Source: Glebionis coronaria (taxonomy: Eukaryota > Streptophyta > Magnoliopsida > Asterales > Asteraceae). From it: DNA of 64,000 bases. A program made the position numbers and the translations under genes. Location of the stretch: the NCBI GenBank assembly GCA_025667525.1, contig CM046878.1, positions 393,270,974 through 393,334,973 on the forward strand, given 5' to 3'. The first letter of the stretch is position 1, and each line of letters starts with the position of its first letter. Shown here in pieces: positions 41,751 through 55,023 of this stretch. The notes under the pieces were generated by a model. That model was not told the DNA's origin, did not search any database, and worked only from the letters and a program-made list of their open reading frames with translations.

Positions 41751-44703
41751 ACAACCGGGTGCTATTTCGTATATGAATTCTCCTGCTCAACAAGATTTGG
41801 TAACGATTTCAGCTTCTTTACTTGGCAAAAGGAATAATGCAGTCCTTGAAACCTTAGGTGCTAATAAGACTTTTATCTGCCGAGCTTGCTTTGTACAAAG
41901 AAAAGGTTCAAACCTTGGAGTTAACTCCCTCATCCATTAGTCTGACCAATCCTGAATTTGACAACTTTCGACTAGTTCAAATGGGTCATTTACAAGAGAT
42001 TGAAACGTTAAGAGCAAATCTTTCAAAAGAACTTAAAGACAAAGAGTTAGTCGTCAATAATTTTCAAAAACTTAAAACGGATTTCGAAATTCTCGAGTCT
42101 AAAAAGGTTGAAGTGGAAATTAATGCGTCTAATAAAATTAAAAAGATTGATAATTTGCTTTTACGACAATACTCTGCTTCACATCTAGTACACTTATTCG
42201 AGGCTTCTTTTAAGGAATTTAATCTTTCGCGTCAAAAAGACCTTCCACCTAACCCGGGTTATGCAAAGCAAGCTTTCAACCACAACCCAAGACTTTATGA
42301 TGCAACCAAGTTAGGATTGGTTGTAGACCCGATTATTTTTTCCGAAATCCTTCGAGAATATGTCACTATTTGAAGAGAGTCGGTCCAAAGTGATTTTTAC
42401 ATATCCTAAGTTTGACTATGCTAAGCTTAATGAAGAATATGCAAAAACGGATTTTAGAACTCGCTTTAATATACAAAGGGAATTATCTCTACACCAAATT
42501 ACATGTCTACTAAAGAAATCCCTAGTACATTTCCTACACTTGTCAATTCAGATTAACCCAAGGAAATTCCAAAGGTTCTTCCACCGGTATGTACAGTATT
42601 TGAAAGCTTGAAAGAGATTAGACGATACCTTACCAATTTTGACAACGTCATTAAGGAATTTACGACTTCAACGGCTCAAACCGCTGGAGAATGGGCTTTC
42701 GAACACATGAAATCAGTGTTTGAGAGAGAGATCGTTCCGTTTGTACACAATCTTAAAGAGGGTTTTCTAGATCTCGGTGATAATCTAAATTTCGAAATAA
42801 CTGAAGTTCAAAAAGTTTTTCATGAAATGGATGATGCTTATGAGCTACATTTAATTGAGAAAGAAAAGATTTTGCTTGAATATGACCGATTCTTGGAACT
42901 AGTGGTGTCTCTCGATGTGATGCAAGTTGTGACTATTAATTGTGCAAACGAGATGACATCTGTTGTGAATAAATGTGATGTTGTGTATGATCTCTCTGTG
43001 AATATTGTTGAGACTGTAAATGATGTACATAATCATTCTTGTCACGAATCTAAAGCTGAATTTTTAAAGCTTCAAGATTCTTTTAACTCACTTTCAAAAC
43101 GTTTTGACGATCTTCAACAACATTGTATATCTTTTGAAATCGAACAAAAATCTACAACTGAAAATATTTCAAAACTAAACGATTGTGAAAACAACGTTGA
43201 GACGAGTGACAAGATGATTCAGGTGGTTCAGGCATTAGAAGAAGAGATTATGAGACTTAAGAGAGAGTCGTCATCTGTAGAACCTTTGAAACTGGAACTA
43301 GAGGTTGCAAAGATAAAAAAACATGCCTTAGAAACTAGACTTTCGTCTATTCTAGGGAGATGGAACGAGCAAGGCAGGGATTTTCGCACATTTATGGCTC
43401 AATAGAAGAACGCTTCGCTTTAAATGCGGCACAACAACAATCATTTGTTGACCAATTGAACCAAAAGTGTGAGGAAATCTCTCACTTAAATATTAAGCTC
43501 ATTGACAAAAACATGGTTTTGGCTGAGTTAAAGGAAACACTTCAACTCACCCGACAAGAAGTTTTTGATAACCCAGCTACAATCTCTGCACCGTCCTCTA
43601 GTGCTCCACCAACCAACCCAGTGGTGATTCATAAGAACCCGTCCCATAAGAATAATCCGGATATATATGTTGTTCATATGACGACTGCAACTAAGCATGT
43701 GAATCTTGTTAGGGATATCTTAGACGATCTTTATGAGTTAGATCCCTCAAACAGTCACTATTATTCAGCTCATGCTTACATTAAGAGAGCATAATATTGC
43801 TTAGCATCTATGAACTACATAGGACAACCGGGTTCTGCACCACTTAAAACAAAACCCATTGCCATGACTCCATTCAATAAGACTCCCGGAGCTAAACCAT
43901 TGTTAACGGTAGATGTAAGCAACAAGGCTAAATCAAATGCTACCACTAATGTTCCCTTGCCTTCTACAGGAGTAAATGCGTCTACTAAGGCTAAAGGATC
44001 ACGCGACAAGAAAGATAGGATCAAGCCTTCCACTAGTATCACTATGCAGAAGAAAGTAGAAGTTCACCCTAGGAATGCTATTTCGAATTTGAATAAAAAG
44101 AATCATGTAGCTAAGACAAAAAGCTCTGCGGTTGTGCATCAACCTAAGCAAAATTTGAATTCTAATTTGCGTTGTTGGAATTGCAATGAATGTATATTTT
44201 CTGAGTGTCATGATTTATGCCTTGTTGATCACGTTAATGATATGTATGCTATTAGGAACAACCATGAATGGAAACCAACTGGGAGAAAACTCACCCAAGT
44301 TGGATGGCAATGGAAACCCACTGGTAGGACCTTTACTACTAATGGAACTAAATGCCCTTTAACTAGGATCACTTCCACTAAGGTTAGGTCTCAGCGTCCT
44401 TTTACTAGGAACACTAGCACTCAAGTATGGAAACCGCGCCCTTTAACTAGGTCAGCCTCCACTACTGTGCCTACCAGTGTGGAAGTACCTCAGGAGATTA
44501 GACAACCTGCACCTAAACTTACACCTAGGAAGAAAATTTGGAAACCTAAGCAACCTCAGGATAACAAATCTAAGATAATTATATTTGTACCTGCTAACTT
44601 AGAGGAACAATTAGATTTCGATACATCATCTTTGTCTGGTGATATTTTCAGGTGGTCCAAATCATCCTCTGGTACTTGGACTCTGGGTGCTCCAAGCACA
44701 TGA
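41740..44703 (+). pseudogene. Sirevirus B gag, long coiled-coil tail (broken)
   Basis: The long C-terminal Gag extension of Sireviruses in pieces. 41858-42373 and 42608-43405 carry coiled-coil text (TAGEWAFEHMKSVFEREIVPFV). 43360-43794 holds HMTTATKHVNLVRDILDDLYELDPSN. 43810-44703 is basic, with a Cys/His cluster (CWNCNECIFSECHDLC) and repeated WKPTGR and CPLTRI motifs. Frame changes occur near 42370, 43400 and 43800. It is the full-length relative of the protein kept in Sirevirus C. Confidence 0.85.
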
Positions 44704-47700
44704 CCGGAGATCGCTCGATGCTCAGAAATTTCGTCAGCAAGTTTCTAGGCACGGTTCTGTTTGGTAACGACCATATTGCTAAGATCATGGGGTACGGTGA
44801 ATATCAAATTGGGAATGTTACGATTTCACGGGTATATTTTGTGGAAGGACTCGGTCATAATTTATTCTTAGTGGGACAATTTTGCGATTCCAACCTTGAA
44901 GTTGCTTTTCGACAACATACTTGCTTCATTCGCGATTTAGCAGGAAATGATTTGTTAAAAGGTTCTCGAGGGGATAATCTATATACATTGTCTATTCAAA
45001 ACATGATGTCCGCTTCTCCCGTATGTCTTCTCTCCAAAGCATCGAAGACTAAGTCATGGTTATGGCATCGACGTTTATCTCATCTTAATTTTGATGCTAT
45101 CAATCATTTGGCTAAAAACGAACTTGTTCGTGGTCTTCCAAAACTTAATTTTAACAAGGATCATTTATGTTCCGCATGTTCATTGGGGAAAATCGCCAAG
45201 AAATCTTACAAACCTAAAGCAGAAGATACCAACCAGGAACCACTGTATCTTTTACATATGGATCTTTGTGGTCCAATGCGGACTGCCAGTGTGAGTGGTA
45301 GAAAGTACATGCTTGTTATGGTGGATGATTTTTCGAGGTTTGCATGGGTAAAATTTTTAGCATCTAAGGATAAAGTACCGGAATTCATTATCAAATTTTT
45401 AAAGATGATCGAAGTGCGTCTTAATGCTACTATTCGTCGCATTCGAACTGACAACGGCACTGAGTTTGTTAATCAAACTCTACGAACTTATTATGAAGAG
45501 GTTGGTATTTCACATGAAACATCAGTTGCTCGCACTCCACAACAAAACGGTGTCGTGGAAAGACGTAACCGTACACTTATGGAAGCTGCTAGAACTATGT
45601 TAATCTACCCAACGCTCTGTTACTCTTATGGGCTGAAGCAGTGGCTACAACATGTTATACCCAAAATCGTTCCATCATTCGTAAGCGCCATGGAAAAACA
45701 CCATATGAGCTTCTTCATGGACGTAAACCCGATATCTCGTTTCTTCATGTGTTTGGTGCACTTTGTTATCCAAATACAAAAAGTGAGAATTTGGGCAAAC
45801 TTCAACCGAAGGCTGATATAGGAATTTTCATTGGTTACTCACCCACAAAGAAAGCTTACCAGATATATAACCGTCGTCTTGGCAAGATTATAGAAACTTT
45901 GGATGTCGATTTTGATGAGCTAACAGCGTTGGCTTCTGAGCAACGCAGCTCTGAACCCGCGCTTCATGAGATGGGAATCAGGATTATTAGTTCTGGATTA
46001 GTTCCCAACAATCCTACTTCTCCATCATTTACACCACCTACAAGGTCCGAGTAGGATGAGTTATTTCAACCTATGTTTGATGAATTCTTTGATCCCCCAA
46101 GTGATGATGTTCCAACACCTGCAATAATAGCTCCGATTCCCGAAGTTGTTGCTGAAGATAATGGAGCTCAATCTGATACATCCCCAGTCACCATTGAACT
46201 GGATGTACCATCCCCCATTAATTCTCAAACTACACCTGAATCGTCACCCCCACTCGTTCCTGATGATGTTGAAGAGGATCACTACGATCACGATTTGGAA
46301 TATGCTCATTTCCAAGAGCTTCCTTTCTTTGGGTCACATATACCCGACAACCCTAACAGTGCGTCAACTTCAGAGGAAGCCCCTACAACTGTTTACTCCA
46401 GACACCACGGATTGAAAATCACAACACTAAATGGACAAAGGATCACCCAATCCGAAATATTATTGGTAACATCGAAAGACCAGTCTCTACATGCCATCAA
46501 TTACAAGAGAGTGCATTATACTATTATTTTGATGCATTTATCTCCGAGGTTGAACCTAAAAATTGGAAACAAGCCATGACACAATCTTCATGGATTGAAG
46601 CCATGCAAGAGGAACTCAATGAATTTCAACGTCTTGAAGTTTGGGAATTAGTTCCTTTACCCGAAAACGTCGACATTCTTACTTTGTTGTGGGTATATAA
46701 GGTTAAACTCGATGAGATGGGTGGAGTATTAAAGAGCAAGGCTAGACTGGTTGCTCAAGGATACAAACAAGCTTTGGGTATTGATTTTGAAGAATCCTTT
46801 GCTCCTGTTTCACGATTAGAGGCAATTAGACTATTCCTTGCCTATGCTGCTCACATGAACATGATCGTCTACCAAATGGATGTTAAGACAACATTTCTTA
46901 ATGGTGAGTTAAGGGAAGATGTCTATGTAAGCCAGCCGAATGGATTTGTCAACTCGGAGTATCCTAACCATGTGTACAAGCTCAAGAAGGCTCTTTATGG
47001 GTTGAAACAAGCTCCACGCGCGTAGTACGATCTCCTATCATCTTATCTCATCTCGGAAGGTTTCTCCAAAGGCAAAGTGGACCCGACATGTTCATTCTCA
47101 AGGAAGACAACGACATAATACTGGTACAAATTTATGTTGATGATATCATATTTGCTGCCACTACTCAAAGACTGTCTGACCATTTTGAGAAATCATGTCC
47201 ACACGCTTTAAGATGTCGATGATGGGAAAATTTTCATTTTTCTTAGGATTGCAAATTTCTCAAAATCCTAGAGGCATCTTCATTAATCAATCCAAATATG
47301 CTCTTGAATATTTAAAGAAGTATCATTTTGAAAACTGTGAACCCGTGGATACTCCAATGGTGTAAAGATCCAAGGTAGATGAAGATAGGGATGAGATTGC
47401 TGTCGATCCGAAACTTTATCGTGGAATGATCGACACACTGCTAGCAGGCCTGATTTGCAATTTGCTATATGGATGTGTGCCCGGTATCAGGCTCAGCCTA
47501 CCAAAAAGCACTTACATGTTGTGAAAATGATCTTTCGGTATCTTAAAGGAACACTTCATCGTGGTCTGTGGTATCCGAAGGATTCCTCTATTGCACTAAT
47601 CTCATATGTAGATGCGGATTATGCTGGATGTCAAGATACTAGACGTAGCACTTCTGGCAGGGTGCAACTTCTTGGAGATAGACTGATCAGTTGGGCATCT

Positions 47701-48088
47701 AGAAATTCGTTGCGATATCAAGTACTGAGGCTGAATACATTGCCATGTCCGGGTGCTGTGCTCAAGTTTGAGATCACAGCTGACACACTACGGTCTTGGA
47801 TTTATCAAAATCCTGATGTACCGCGACAACAAAAGCGCCATTTCCCTTTGCTGCAACTACGTTCAACACTCCCGGGCGAAGCATATTGACATACGCTACC
47901 ATTTTATCAAAGAGCAAGTGGAAAATGGAGTAATCGAGCTGTATTTTGTCAACACTGAGTATCAGCTGGCGGATATATTCACAAAGGCTCTGGATCGAGG
48001 ACGTATCGAGTTTTTTATCGACAAACTGGGCATGAAATCATTCTCACCGGCGACTCTTCAGGAGTTGGCAGAAGAATCAGCAGAATAG
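44652..48088 (+). pseudogene. Sirevirus B pol: protease, integrase, RT, RNase H (broken)
   Basis: Protease DSGCSKHMTG is at about 44680. The integrase HHCC region (WHRRLSHLNF...CSACSLGK) and core (MDLCGPM, RTDNGTEF, QQNGVVERRNR) follow up to a frameshift near 45610. The frame at 45641-46054 continues GKTPYELLHGRKPDISFLHV and ends in TAG at 46052-46054, with related text after it. RT (46576-47025) has [20 protein letters not shown] and ends at a TAG in place of Trp (47023-47025). The YVDD region at about 47135 is coded but out of frame, with several shifts to 47455. RNase H pieces are 47455-47740 and 47753-48088 (ADADYAGC-like, [15 protein letters not shown]). No working pol is possible. Confidence 0.92.
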
Positions 48089-49029
48089 TGGTGGTAAACT
48101 ATTCTCGAGTATCCTTTGATCGTGATCATGTATATTATCGTATATACTTAAACACCAAAAAGAAAAATACAAAATATAAAACCTACAAAAACCATAAAAA
48201 ATATAAAATCAAGAAAATCCAAAAATATTTTTCTTTTTCAAACGGGCATGTCTTTTAATACGTTAATATTTACGGCCTAAGAATGTCGATTAAAATTGAC
48301 ATGGCGCCATAAATAGAGTCCATATAAAAGTTGTATATATTTTAAAACATTCCCACATGGCTTGTAGTTATTTCTGACTGCAACCCGTTTTTCGCATTAA
48401 AGTCACGTATTTCTTTTGAAAACGTTGGCTCGCAACGGGAATTAATTTTCTCGGGCAAGGTTTACTTTAAAAACTTGTAAGGGATCAAGTTTACTTTTTA
48501 ACTTGGTCTAACACAAATTAGTGTACGTTTCAGTGCACTTATTTTGTTAAAATAAGAGAAATCTTATTACCACCAGAACCATTTCAATAATATCACTAAA
48601 CGGAAAAAGTCTTCATGGATATTTGTTTCTTTAAAACAATGGCTACAGCTCTTTCAATAGAAAACGGGTCAGTGGTTTAAGGGGGAGAAAATATCAAATC
48701 ATTTTGGAATTCAATTGGTCTTCAAAAAGTATTTTCAGAAAAATGCCAAGCGATAATCGTATTCTTTATGTGCTATGTGTGCCTTATGAGGAAATTGAAT
48801 TGGCCTTATGTTATACCTCACATGCCTTAAGTCATACCGATACAAACGTTAGTGGTGTGTACGTGTTCACAAATTAAGAGAACTCGGGAAAAATGTATTG
48901 TTAACTTGTTTTTACAAGTTTTATACATACTTGCAAACAAGGGGGACCAAAATGCAATTGTTTCAAAATGGTTTGAGGTTGACCAAAGTCAATACCCCCT
49001 TGTTTATTTAATACAAGGTTTTATCCAAG
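48089..49029 (+). other. Sirevirus B 3' region, truncated by Athila-2
   Basis: Non-coding sequence after pol, related to 13479-14560 of Sirevirus A in words such as agtgtacg...cagtgc. A PPT-like aagggggagaaaata lies at about 48679-48693, but no LTR start follows, so it is an internal motif. It is cut at 49029. Confidence 0.75.
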
Positions 49030-49314
49030 TATAAAATATTTTCGTTCGATCTTTTCGAATTGATTACCGGCTAAGAGTGTGACTCAATTGTCTTTTGGAA
49101 AACAAGAGGATGGTTTTGTTTGATTATCTAAATTTTAAAACTAAAAGCAAGTAAGAAAATGGAAGCTACAATTAAAAGCGTGCAATCTTTGGAAATTAAA
49201 ATATAAATGATTAAAGACTTGAAAACTTAGTAAAAGTAAACTAAGACAAAAGGCGGGAAAGATTAAATTTGAAAATTTAGGAAAATAAAACAAAGACTAA
49301 AATAAATGTGCACT

Positions 49315-49630
49315 GCGATCGCACTCCATCACAACCATTCCATCGCAATGCTCCATCGCAACGTTCCATCACAACTTACCATCGCAATGTTCCATCGCAA
49401 CCTGATCGCAATGTTCCATCGTAACTAGTGATCGCAATGTGGATCGTGGTCTGATCGTAACAAACAGATCGCAATCAATGCGATCGTAACAAGGGATTGT
49501 GACTAGATCGCACCCACAGATCGCAATGAGTGATCGTGGAGTGTGATCGTACCAGGGAAAGAACAACATATCGCAATCAATGCGATCGAAGCCAGATGAT
49601 CGTAACAACAAAACCCTCCTGAGATCGTAA
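49315..49630 (-). repeat. CATTGCGATC word array in Athila-2 R-U5
   Basis: About 20 units of gatcgcaatg, catcgcaa or gatcgtaa on the plus strand, so CATTGCGATC or TTGCGATG on the sense strand, spaced 12-18 nt. It occupies the same place as the arrays of Athila-1 and the solo LTR. Confidence 0.8.
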
Positions 49631-50149
49631 TGAAATCCCAAGAGTAACCAAGCTTAACGAATAAGCAGTAGACACAATAAGCACTTTCAAACTTTCAGAC
49701 AAAGATAAATAAGCACAAATTTGAAACTTTTAGGAATCTAAACACGTAACCTTTATAAACCGAACTTTAAAAAGATAAACCTTTTAAGAAAGTTTAAAGG
49801 TTAATAAGCTAAAACAACGAATAAGCCACTAAACATTAAGAGCTTATAGCTTATACGTCTAAGAGCTTATGGAGGAACAAAAGAAATGAACTTTCTAACC
49901 ACACAACATCAAACTCAATCACGGATCATGAATGATTCGGATCAAAAGTAAAGTAAAACCAAGAAATGTAGAAAGAGATTAAAGAACAAAAAGTTTAACT
50001 TGAATTAGATTAATGAAATCCAAATAAAAAAAGCTTAAACTTGAAAGATTAAAAGAAAGAAAAGATGAAAAACTTAGTGAGAGAAAGTTTGGAACTTTCT
50101 CTCTCTAAAAACTAGAAAGGAAAAAATGAAAACTAAAACTAGCTAACCA

Positions 50150-50180
50150 CCCTCCTAATGTGATTAGGAGGGTATTTATA
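50150..50180 (-). promoter_or_regulatory. TATA box with abutting inverted repeat, Athila-2 LTR
   Basis: The minus strand reads TATAAATA at 50180-50173, abutting CCCTCCTAA (50150-50158) and TTAGGAGGG (50164-50172), loop tgtga. The repeat is unchanged from Athila-1 although the LTRs have diverged. Confidence 0.75.
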
Positions 50181-50612
50181 GGCTAAGTGGGAAGTGCATG
50201 TATGGTGTGCTTCCTTCTTTCTTTTCTTCTCGAATCGATTTAATTCTTTGTCTTTTCTCGACGTCGTCTTGGGATTTGAACTTGTCTTAATAATTTTCTT
50301 CTATAATTTAGACTTGAGTTCTTCGACTTCATTAAAATTCCGTCTTTAGACTTTTTCTTCGATAAATCTTCAGAATAGGTCTTGGACATCCGTTCTTTAC
50401 GCACTCTTGATCTCTTGACTTCGCCTTTTCTCGTTTTCTTCGATAAAAGCCCGTGAAAGCCCGTGTTTTCTTCCTTTTTCATCTTTTGGTCCTAAAACAC
50501 AATAAAAACACAAACCACGCATAATTCCGACTTTTACGACATAAATCACACATTTTGGTCTTGTTATTATTGGAAATAAGCGGTAAAAGGATAAGTGTTT
50601 TCACACTTATTA

Positions 50613-51894
50613 AATCCCCTACACTTGACCATTGCAATGCCCTCATGCAATGCATTAATTTTAAAGCACGGTTTACATTTTTTATCATAAATAACCCACC
50701 TTGGCCTTTATTAAATACTTAAATATTTAAGGAAAATAAGAAGATAGAAAACAAGTAAAGAAATCAAAGACTTACATTGGTTTTAGGCTGCCATGAACGT
50801 TTATCATCCTCAAGTTTCACGTTCCCCACACCAAGCTTAAAAACGAGATCATTGTTATTATAAGTTAGCAAACTAACACGAATTCATGTGGGCCAATTAT
50901 TCACTTAGACTCCCTTATTCCTAGGTGTATCTCTTATATTTTAATTTTTGTCTTGAATGATCACGAGGATTCATTGTTTGACTTATTTCGATAGTTATTT
51001 AGGCCGAAAATAAAGTGACGATTTAATCAATAGTTAGCTAAAGGACAAAATCTTTTAAAACTGCTTCTCGGGACCTCATAAAGTTCATATCTTGGCATAA
51101 CTCGCTTCACGATTTGAGACCTCTCTCGGACCGATATTTGGCAGCGACTTCATACTTCAAATCTTGAGAGACGTTCTTGAAATTATGGTATTCTCTTCAT
51201 AATAGGAATTTCTTCACTTGAAGTTTTTGAGAGATTCTTCATACTTGGACCACGACTTCTTCATTTTTCTCCAATCTTTATTTTGGACTTTGATATACAA
51301 CGATCCGCCTCCTTTTAGGACTTGGATCTATTTATCCTCATACCTTGCTAGGGTCTTTTCGGATAGACTTCTCCATGATCTTAAGGGGAGTATTTGCTTT
51401 TCGTCGTGTGTCTCGATCCTCCATATTGATTTTCGATAAATGATTCTTCACATCACTTTTGGATCTTTAGCAACAAAATGTAGCCCTCATGCCTTGTTAG
51501 GGCCTTTTCGGACTCGCCAATCTTCGCATCCCGCTTCAATGAGTTATGCCTTGGCTATGAACTCTAATTAATACCGAGCAACTTTTAAACGATCTTGGGC
51601 TAGAAGCTAAGTAACTTTTCAAATCGTACAACCTTATTTATTGGAGATAAATTTATTGACAAGCGATGGGAGAATAGGCTCATAATTAACTCACATAAAA
51701 TCACGAAAGAATACCAAACTTATAATTGACTATATCATCTCTCGTCCTCCACAGTTTAAAATCTCAAGGAATGAGACTCATGGATGCTTAGCCTATTAAA
51801 TCAAAGTTTTGGGTTTTTGAGTCATCTATAGGATCTTGCAAACTCTTGGACTTTTTCAAGTTTAAAATTCGCATTTTAAAGTTCCCTTGATAAA
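50613..51894 (-). other. Athila-2 3' region, non-coding
   Basis: Closely follows 1651-2920 of Athila-1 with scattered changes. No ORF with recognisable content. It ends where Athila-3 enters. Confidence 0.8.
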
Positions 51895-54800
51895 TGAAAT
51901 GTGTATAGTTGAAGTTCGTTTTCTCAGTTCTTAACAAATTGAAAGTCCTAACAAGATCGAGTTTTTAATTGTTTTTGGTTGGTAAGGTATTTGGATATTC
52001 TATATCTAATTCAAACAAATCCTTGCTAAAATGAAAAATAAAGTCTACTTATACGTAAAACAAAGTGCACAAACCAAGTATTTATTCAATTAAAATGCAC
52101 AAATGTAAATTCTACAAAACTTAAAGGACTAAAATTGTAAATTCTATGAAAATTAAATGCCAAGAATATAAAGTCTAAAAGTCTAGGGACTATTATTGCA
52201 AAAACAGTTAACCAAATATACTAAATGTGAAAATATATCTAACAATGTAACTAACTTTAACAAATTTTGAAAACTGACTAACTACTTTTCAACAAACTTG
52301 AAAATATAAGGACTTAACTTTTGCAAAACCTAATTAAGTGGGATTTTAGCCTGAAATAGAAACAGTTTAAAAAACAAAGGACTAAAGTGCAATTTCCAAA
52401 AGTTTTAAAGCAAAAACGGGTTAGTGAACAAAATAAGCTCGTTTGAGTTCGTTTCTTAACCAAATAAGCTCAAACCAGTTCTAAAAGACTTAAAATTGAA
52501 ATTAAGCTAGACTTGCAAAAGGAAATAAGCTGAAACTTCCTAAAACTCTATTAAGCAATTCCTAATAAGCTCAAAATAAGCTATCTGATAAGCTAAACAT
52601 TCACAACTTGATTTTAATGAAGAAACTTGTTAATCAGCTCACAAGAAGAATGGGAAATCTTGTTTCAAAGAAAATGATCCATTAATAAGCTCTAAAACTG
52701 AAAATAAGCTAAAATGAGCTTATGTTGACTTTTATTGACCAAAAATCCAAAAATCTGAAAACTTCAAAACTTAACCAGGAACACTTTTTGAAGTGATTTG
52801 TGTAAGAAAATAAGCAAGTTTCTGAAGTGGAAAAGCTGGAATGAGAAATCAGAAAAGCTATTTATCATAGGGAATTAAATTTGCTCAAAGGCTTAAACAA
52901 ATGCTTATTCCTAGCTTATTACTGGATTCTGTAGAATTTCCTAATAACAGCTTAAACTACATATGTTGTGTGAGGACTAGAAACAAATTTCAATAAAATC
53001 CATCAAGTAACAAAAAAATGGCAATGGATTGAAAATCAAGACTTTTTTGAAATCTAGTTTATCAAAGCTGACCCAAACTTTTTATGATGCCAATTGCCTT
53101 TTTGACTAAAGAATTGACCTGAAAACTTTGTAAACTAACTTGCTATGACTTTCTGACTGAAATTGGACTAGATTTAACCAACTACTAACACTTGAACACT
53201 AATGATTACTTACTCCCAAACACAAGTTTAACTGAAATTTCAAAACTTTTGTAAAGGTAAGTTGAGTTAAAAGCCACAATGATCTAAGACAGATATCAAA
53301 CTAAGTGTAATTATTGAAATATAATGCATAAGAACCAAATTTAAGCTATGAAACAGTTTTATACTCTAAATGGACTATTAAGCTAATATGACTGAAATTA
53401 AGCAACTAGTAATGAGAATTAAGCTAATGACAGAGTGATATACTATAAATGAGCTACTCAAATCTCAACATCTACTCAAAAAAACACACTTGATAATACA
53501 TCAAACAAGGTTACACTAGTATTGAGCATGCCTGCTTCATTTTAGTGGAACAAAAATGCAGAAAACTAATACCTTTAAGCTAAGGCCTTCTTTGGGGAGT
53601 AGAGTAGCGCTGAGCTATCTAACTAGTGCTAAACCACCACCTTAGCACTAGTAACTACTAATCAACAACCAATCTACAGCTAATCAATCCTTAAACGCCA
53701 TTAATGATCAGAAAACCTTCAATGCTTGAAAATGGATGATCAGAACTAAGAACTCAGCTACAGGATGAACTCAACATCAACAATCTTCAACAAGCTTCTA
53801 ATGATCACTCATGATCATTAGAAACATAGCAATAATCAATGGAGAATGAACAGTAGGTAAGCAATGAAAGAATTGGAGGGAAATTTGAATCTTATTGATT
53901 ATGAGTGAAAAGTGGTTACAAAGTTTGTTATAACTACCTAACAGACTCTCAAAAGGTTGTCAAGCTTTTGAGAGTTGTTAACTACAACTGCTAACAAAAT
54001 TGAGAGAGAGAACTAAAATCTAGTGTGTGTGTTTTCACACTAGCTAACTATGCACAAATGAGAGCCTACATCCCTATTTATAGAATGAGAAAGTGAGGTA
54101 ATTGGGGGGAGTGACGTATCCAATCCAATCATTTAGCTCCATGTGTCAAAATTCTGCTAATTGATATTTGCAGGTGAAGAACTCAATTGGGGATTTTTGA
54201 TTGAGTTGTTATCAGCTTAATTGAGTTGTTGGGATGAATTCGTCTCTTGATTTTGATCAACTTTGATGTTTATAACTCTTTCTGAAATGCACTCTAGCTC
54301 ATTCCCGTTCCTGGCAATTTTTTGTTTGAAGAAGATGACACGTGGCAGACTATGGTTGGTCTTCATTAGCTCACACGGATTGCTATCCAAATTGGATAAA
54401 AGAATTATTGAGTGGCGTAATATTATTGGTGGAGAACTGGTGAGTGGAGGACACTGTTGGGATTTGATTATTTATTGCTGGCGGCTGTGAGTGGCCATGT
54501 GTCAATGATTTGGCAATCTTGGTGAACCCTTTCTTGCATTCTGATTGGTTGTTTACTCCTTCACACGGATCAAGCACAAACTATCTTCCAAAAATGGCAG
54601 AAATGGTCCTTGTACTTGGCAGTTTTGTGTTTTGAGCTAAAATCTTCATTTCTTTGGCATAAATGGTCCTTCAACTTGCATTCTTGTTTGATTTGACCCT
54701 TTGACTTGGTTGACTGAAGAGTTGACCATGTTTGACTCTCATCTTGACTTGCCAATTTTACACTTTTGGTCCTTCATCTTTGAAATGTTGTCAAGATAGG

Positions 54801-55023
54801 TCCTTTGTCTTCAAAGTCTTGTCACTCTTGATCCTTCTTTGTCTTTTTCATCCAATAAGCTTGATTTTCTTCTTGTTTACTTGAAATTGTATCCTTCTTA
54901 CCTATTTGATCACAAACAAAGAACATACCACATAATACTGCTTTTATAGCACAAAAGTTAGGTAATTTCCTTGTGTTTTAGGGTGTTTTGTTGATTAATT
55001 GATATGAGTTTTTGCTCATATCA
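51895..55023 (-). repeat. Probable Athila-3 3' LTR (about 3.1 kb)
   Basis: Bounded on the left by loss of similarity to the Athila 3' region at TGAAATG and on the right by catatca before the PPT-like aatcccctgcacttg. It holds a TATA box. Its U5 part is rich in aataagct words, and no ATTCCGATC array is visible. The partner is outside, so this is inferred from position. Confidence 0.65.
54073..54082 (-). promoter_or_regulatory. TATA box, Athila-3 LTR
   Basis: The minus strand reads CTATAAATAG before ggga. No clear inverted repeat abuts it, unlike Athila-1 and Athila-2. Confidence 0.6.

Larger units (their letters stand above)
30560..49029 (+). mobile_element. Sirevirus B (Ty1/copia), 5' LTR to 3' region, split and dead
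   Basis: A plus-strand element. The 5' LTR is in two halves, 30560-30727 and 39020-39161, because Sirevirus C sits inside it. The primer site is at 39164-39177, an ATTCCGATC array lies in the leader, and gag (39907-44703) and pol (44652-48088) are pseudogenes. The 3' region runs to 49029, where Athila-2 cuts in, so the 3' LTR should lie beyond the right edge. Its pol wording ([25 protein letters not shown]) belongs to a different Sirevirus branch from Sirevirus A. Confidence 0.88.
49030..50612 (-). repeat. Athila-2 3' LTR (about 1583 bp)
   Basis: Related to the Athila-1 LTR over its length (ends in cacacttatta on plus, same U3 block) but clearly diverged. The left edge is set by loss of similarity at tataaaat. 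Confidence 0.85.
49030..51894 (-). mobile_element. Athila-2, 3' part only
   Basis: A minus-strand Athila relative of Athila-1: 3' LTR 49030-50612, PPT (aatccccta on plus, 50613-50621) and about 1.28 kb of 3' region matching 1651-2920. The match stops at gataaa (51894), where Athila-3 begins. The rest should lie beyond the right edge, so no target duplication can be checked. Confidence 0.85.

Noticed and set aside
42608..43405. 265-codon ORF as an independent host coiled-coil gene
   Set aside because: It lies between capsid and pol of Sirevirus B and has the wording of the Sirevirus Gag tail; it is one frame segment of a broken gag.
48679..48693. Final PPT of Sirevirus B followed by its 3' LTR
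   Set aside because: The sequence after it does not start with TGTTGGAAATACG as B's 5' LTR does, so it is an internal PPT-like motif and the real 3' LTR lies further right.
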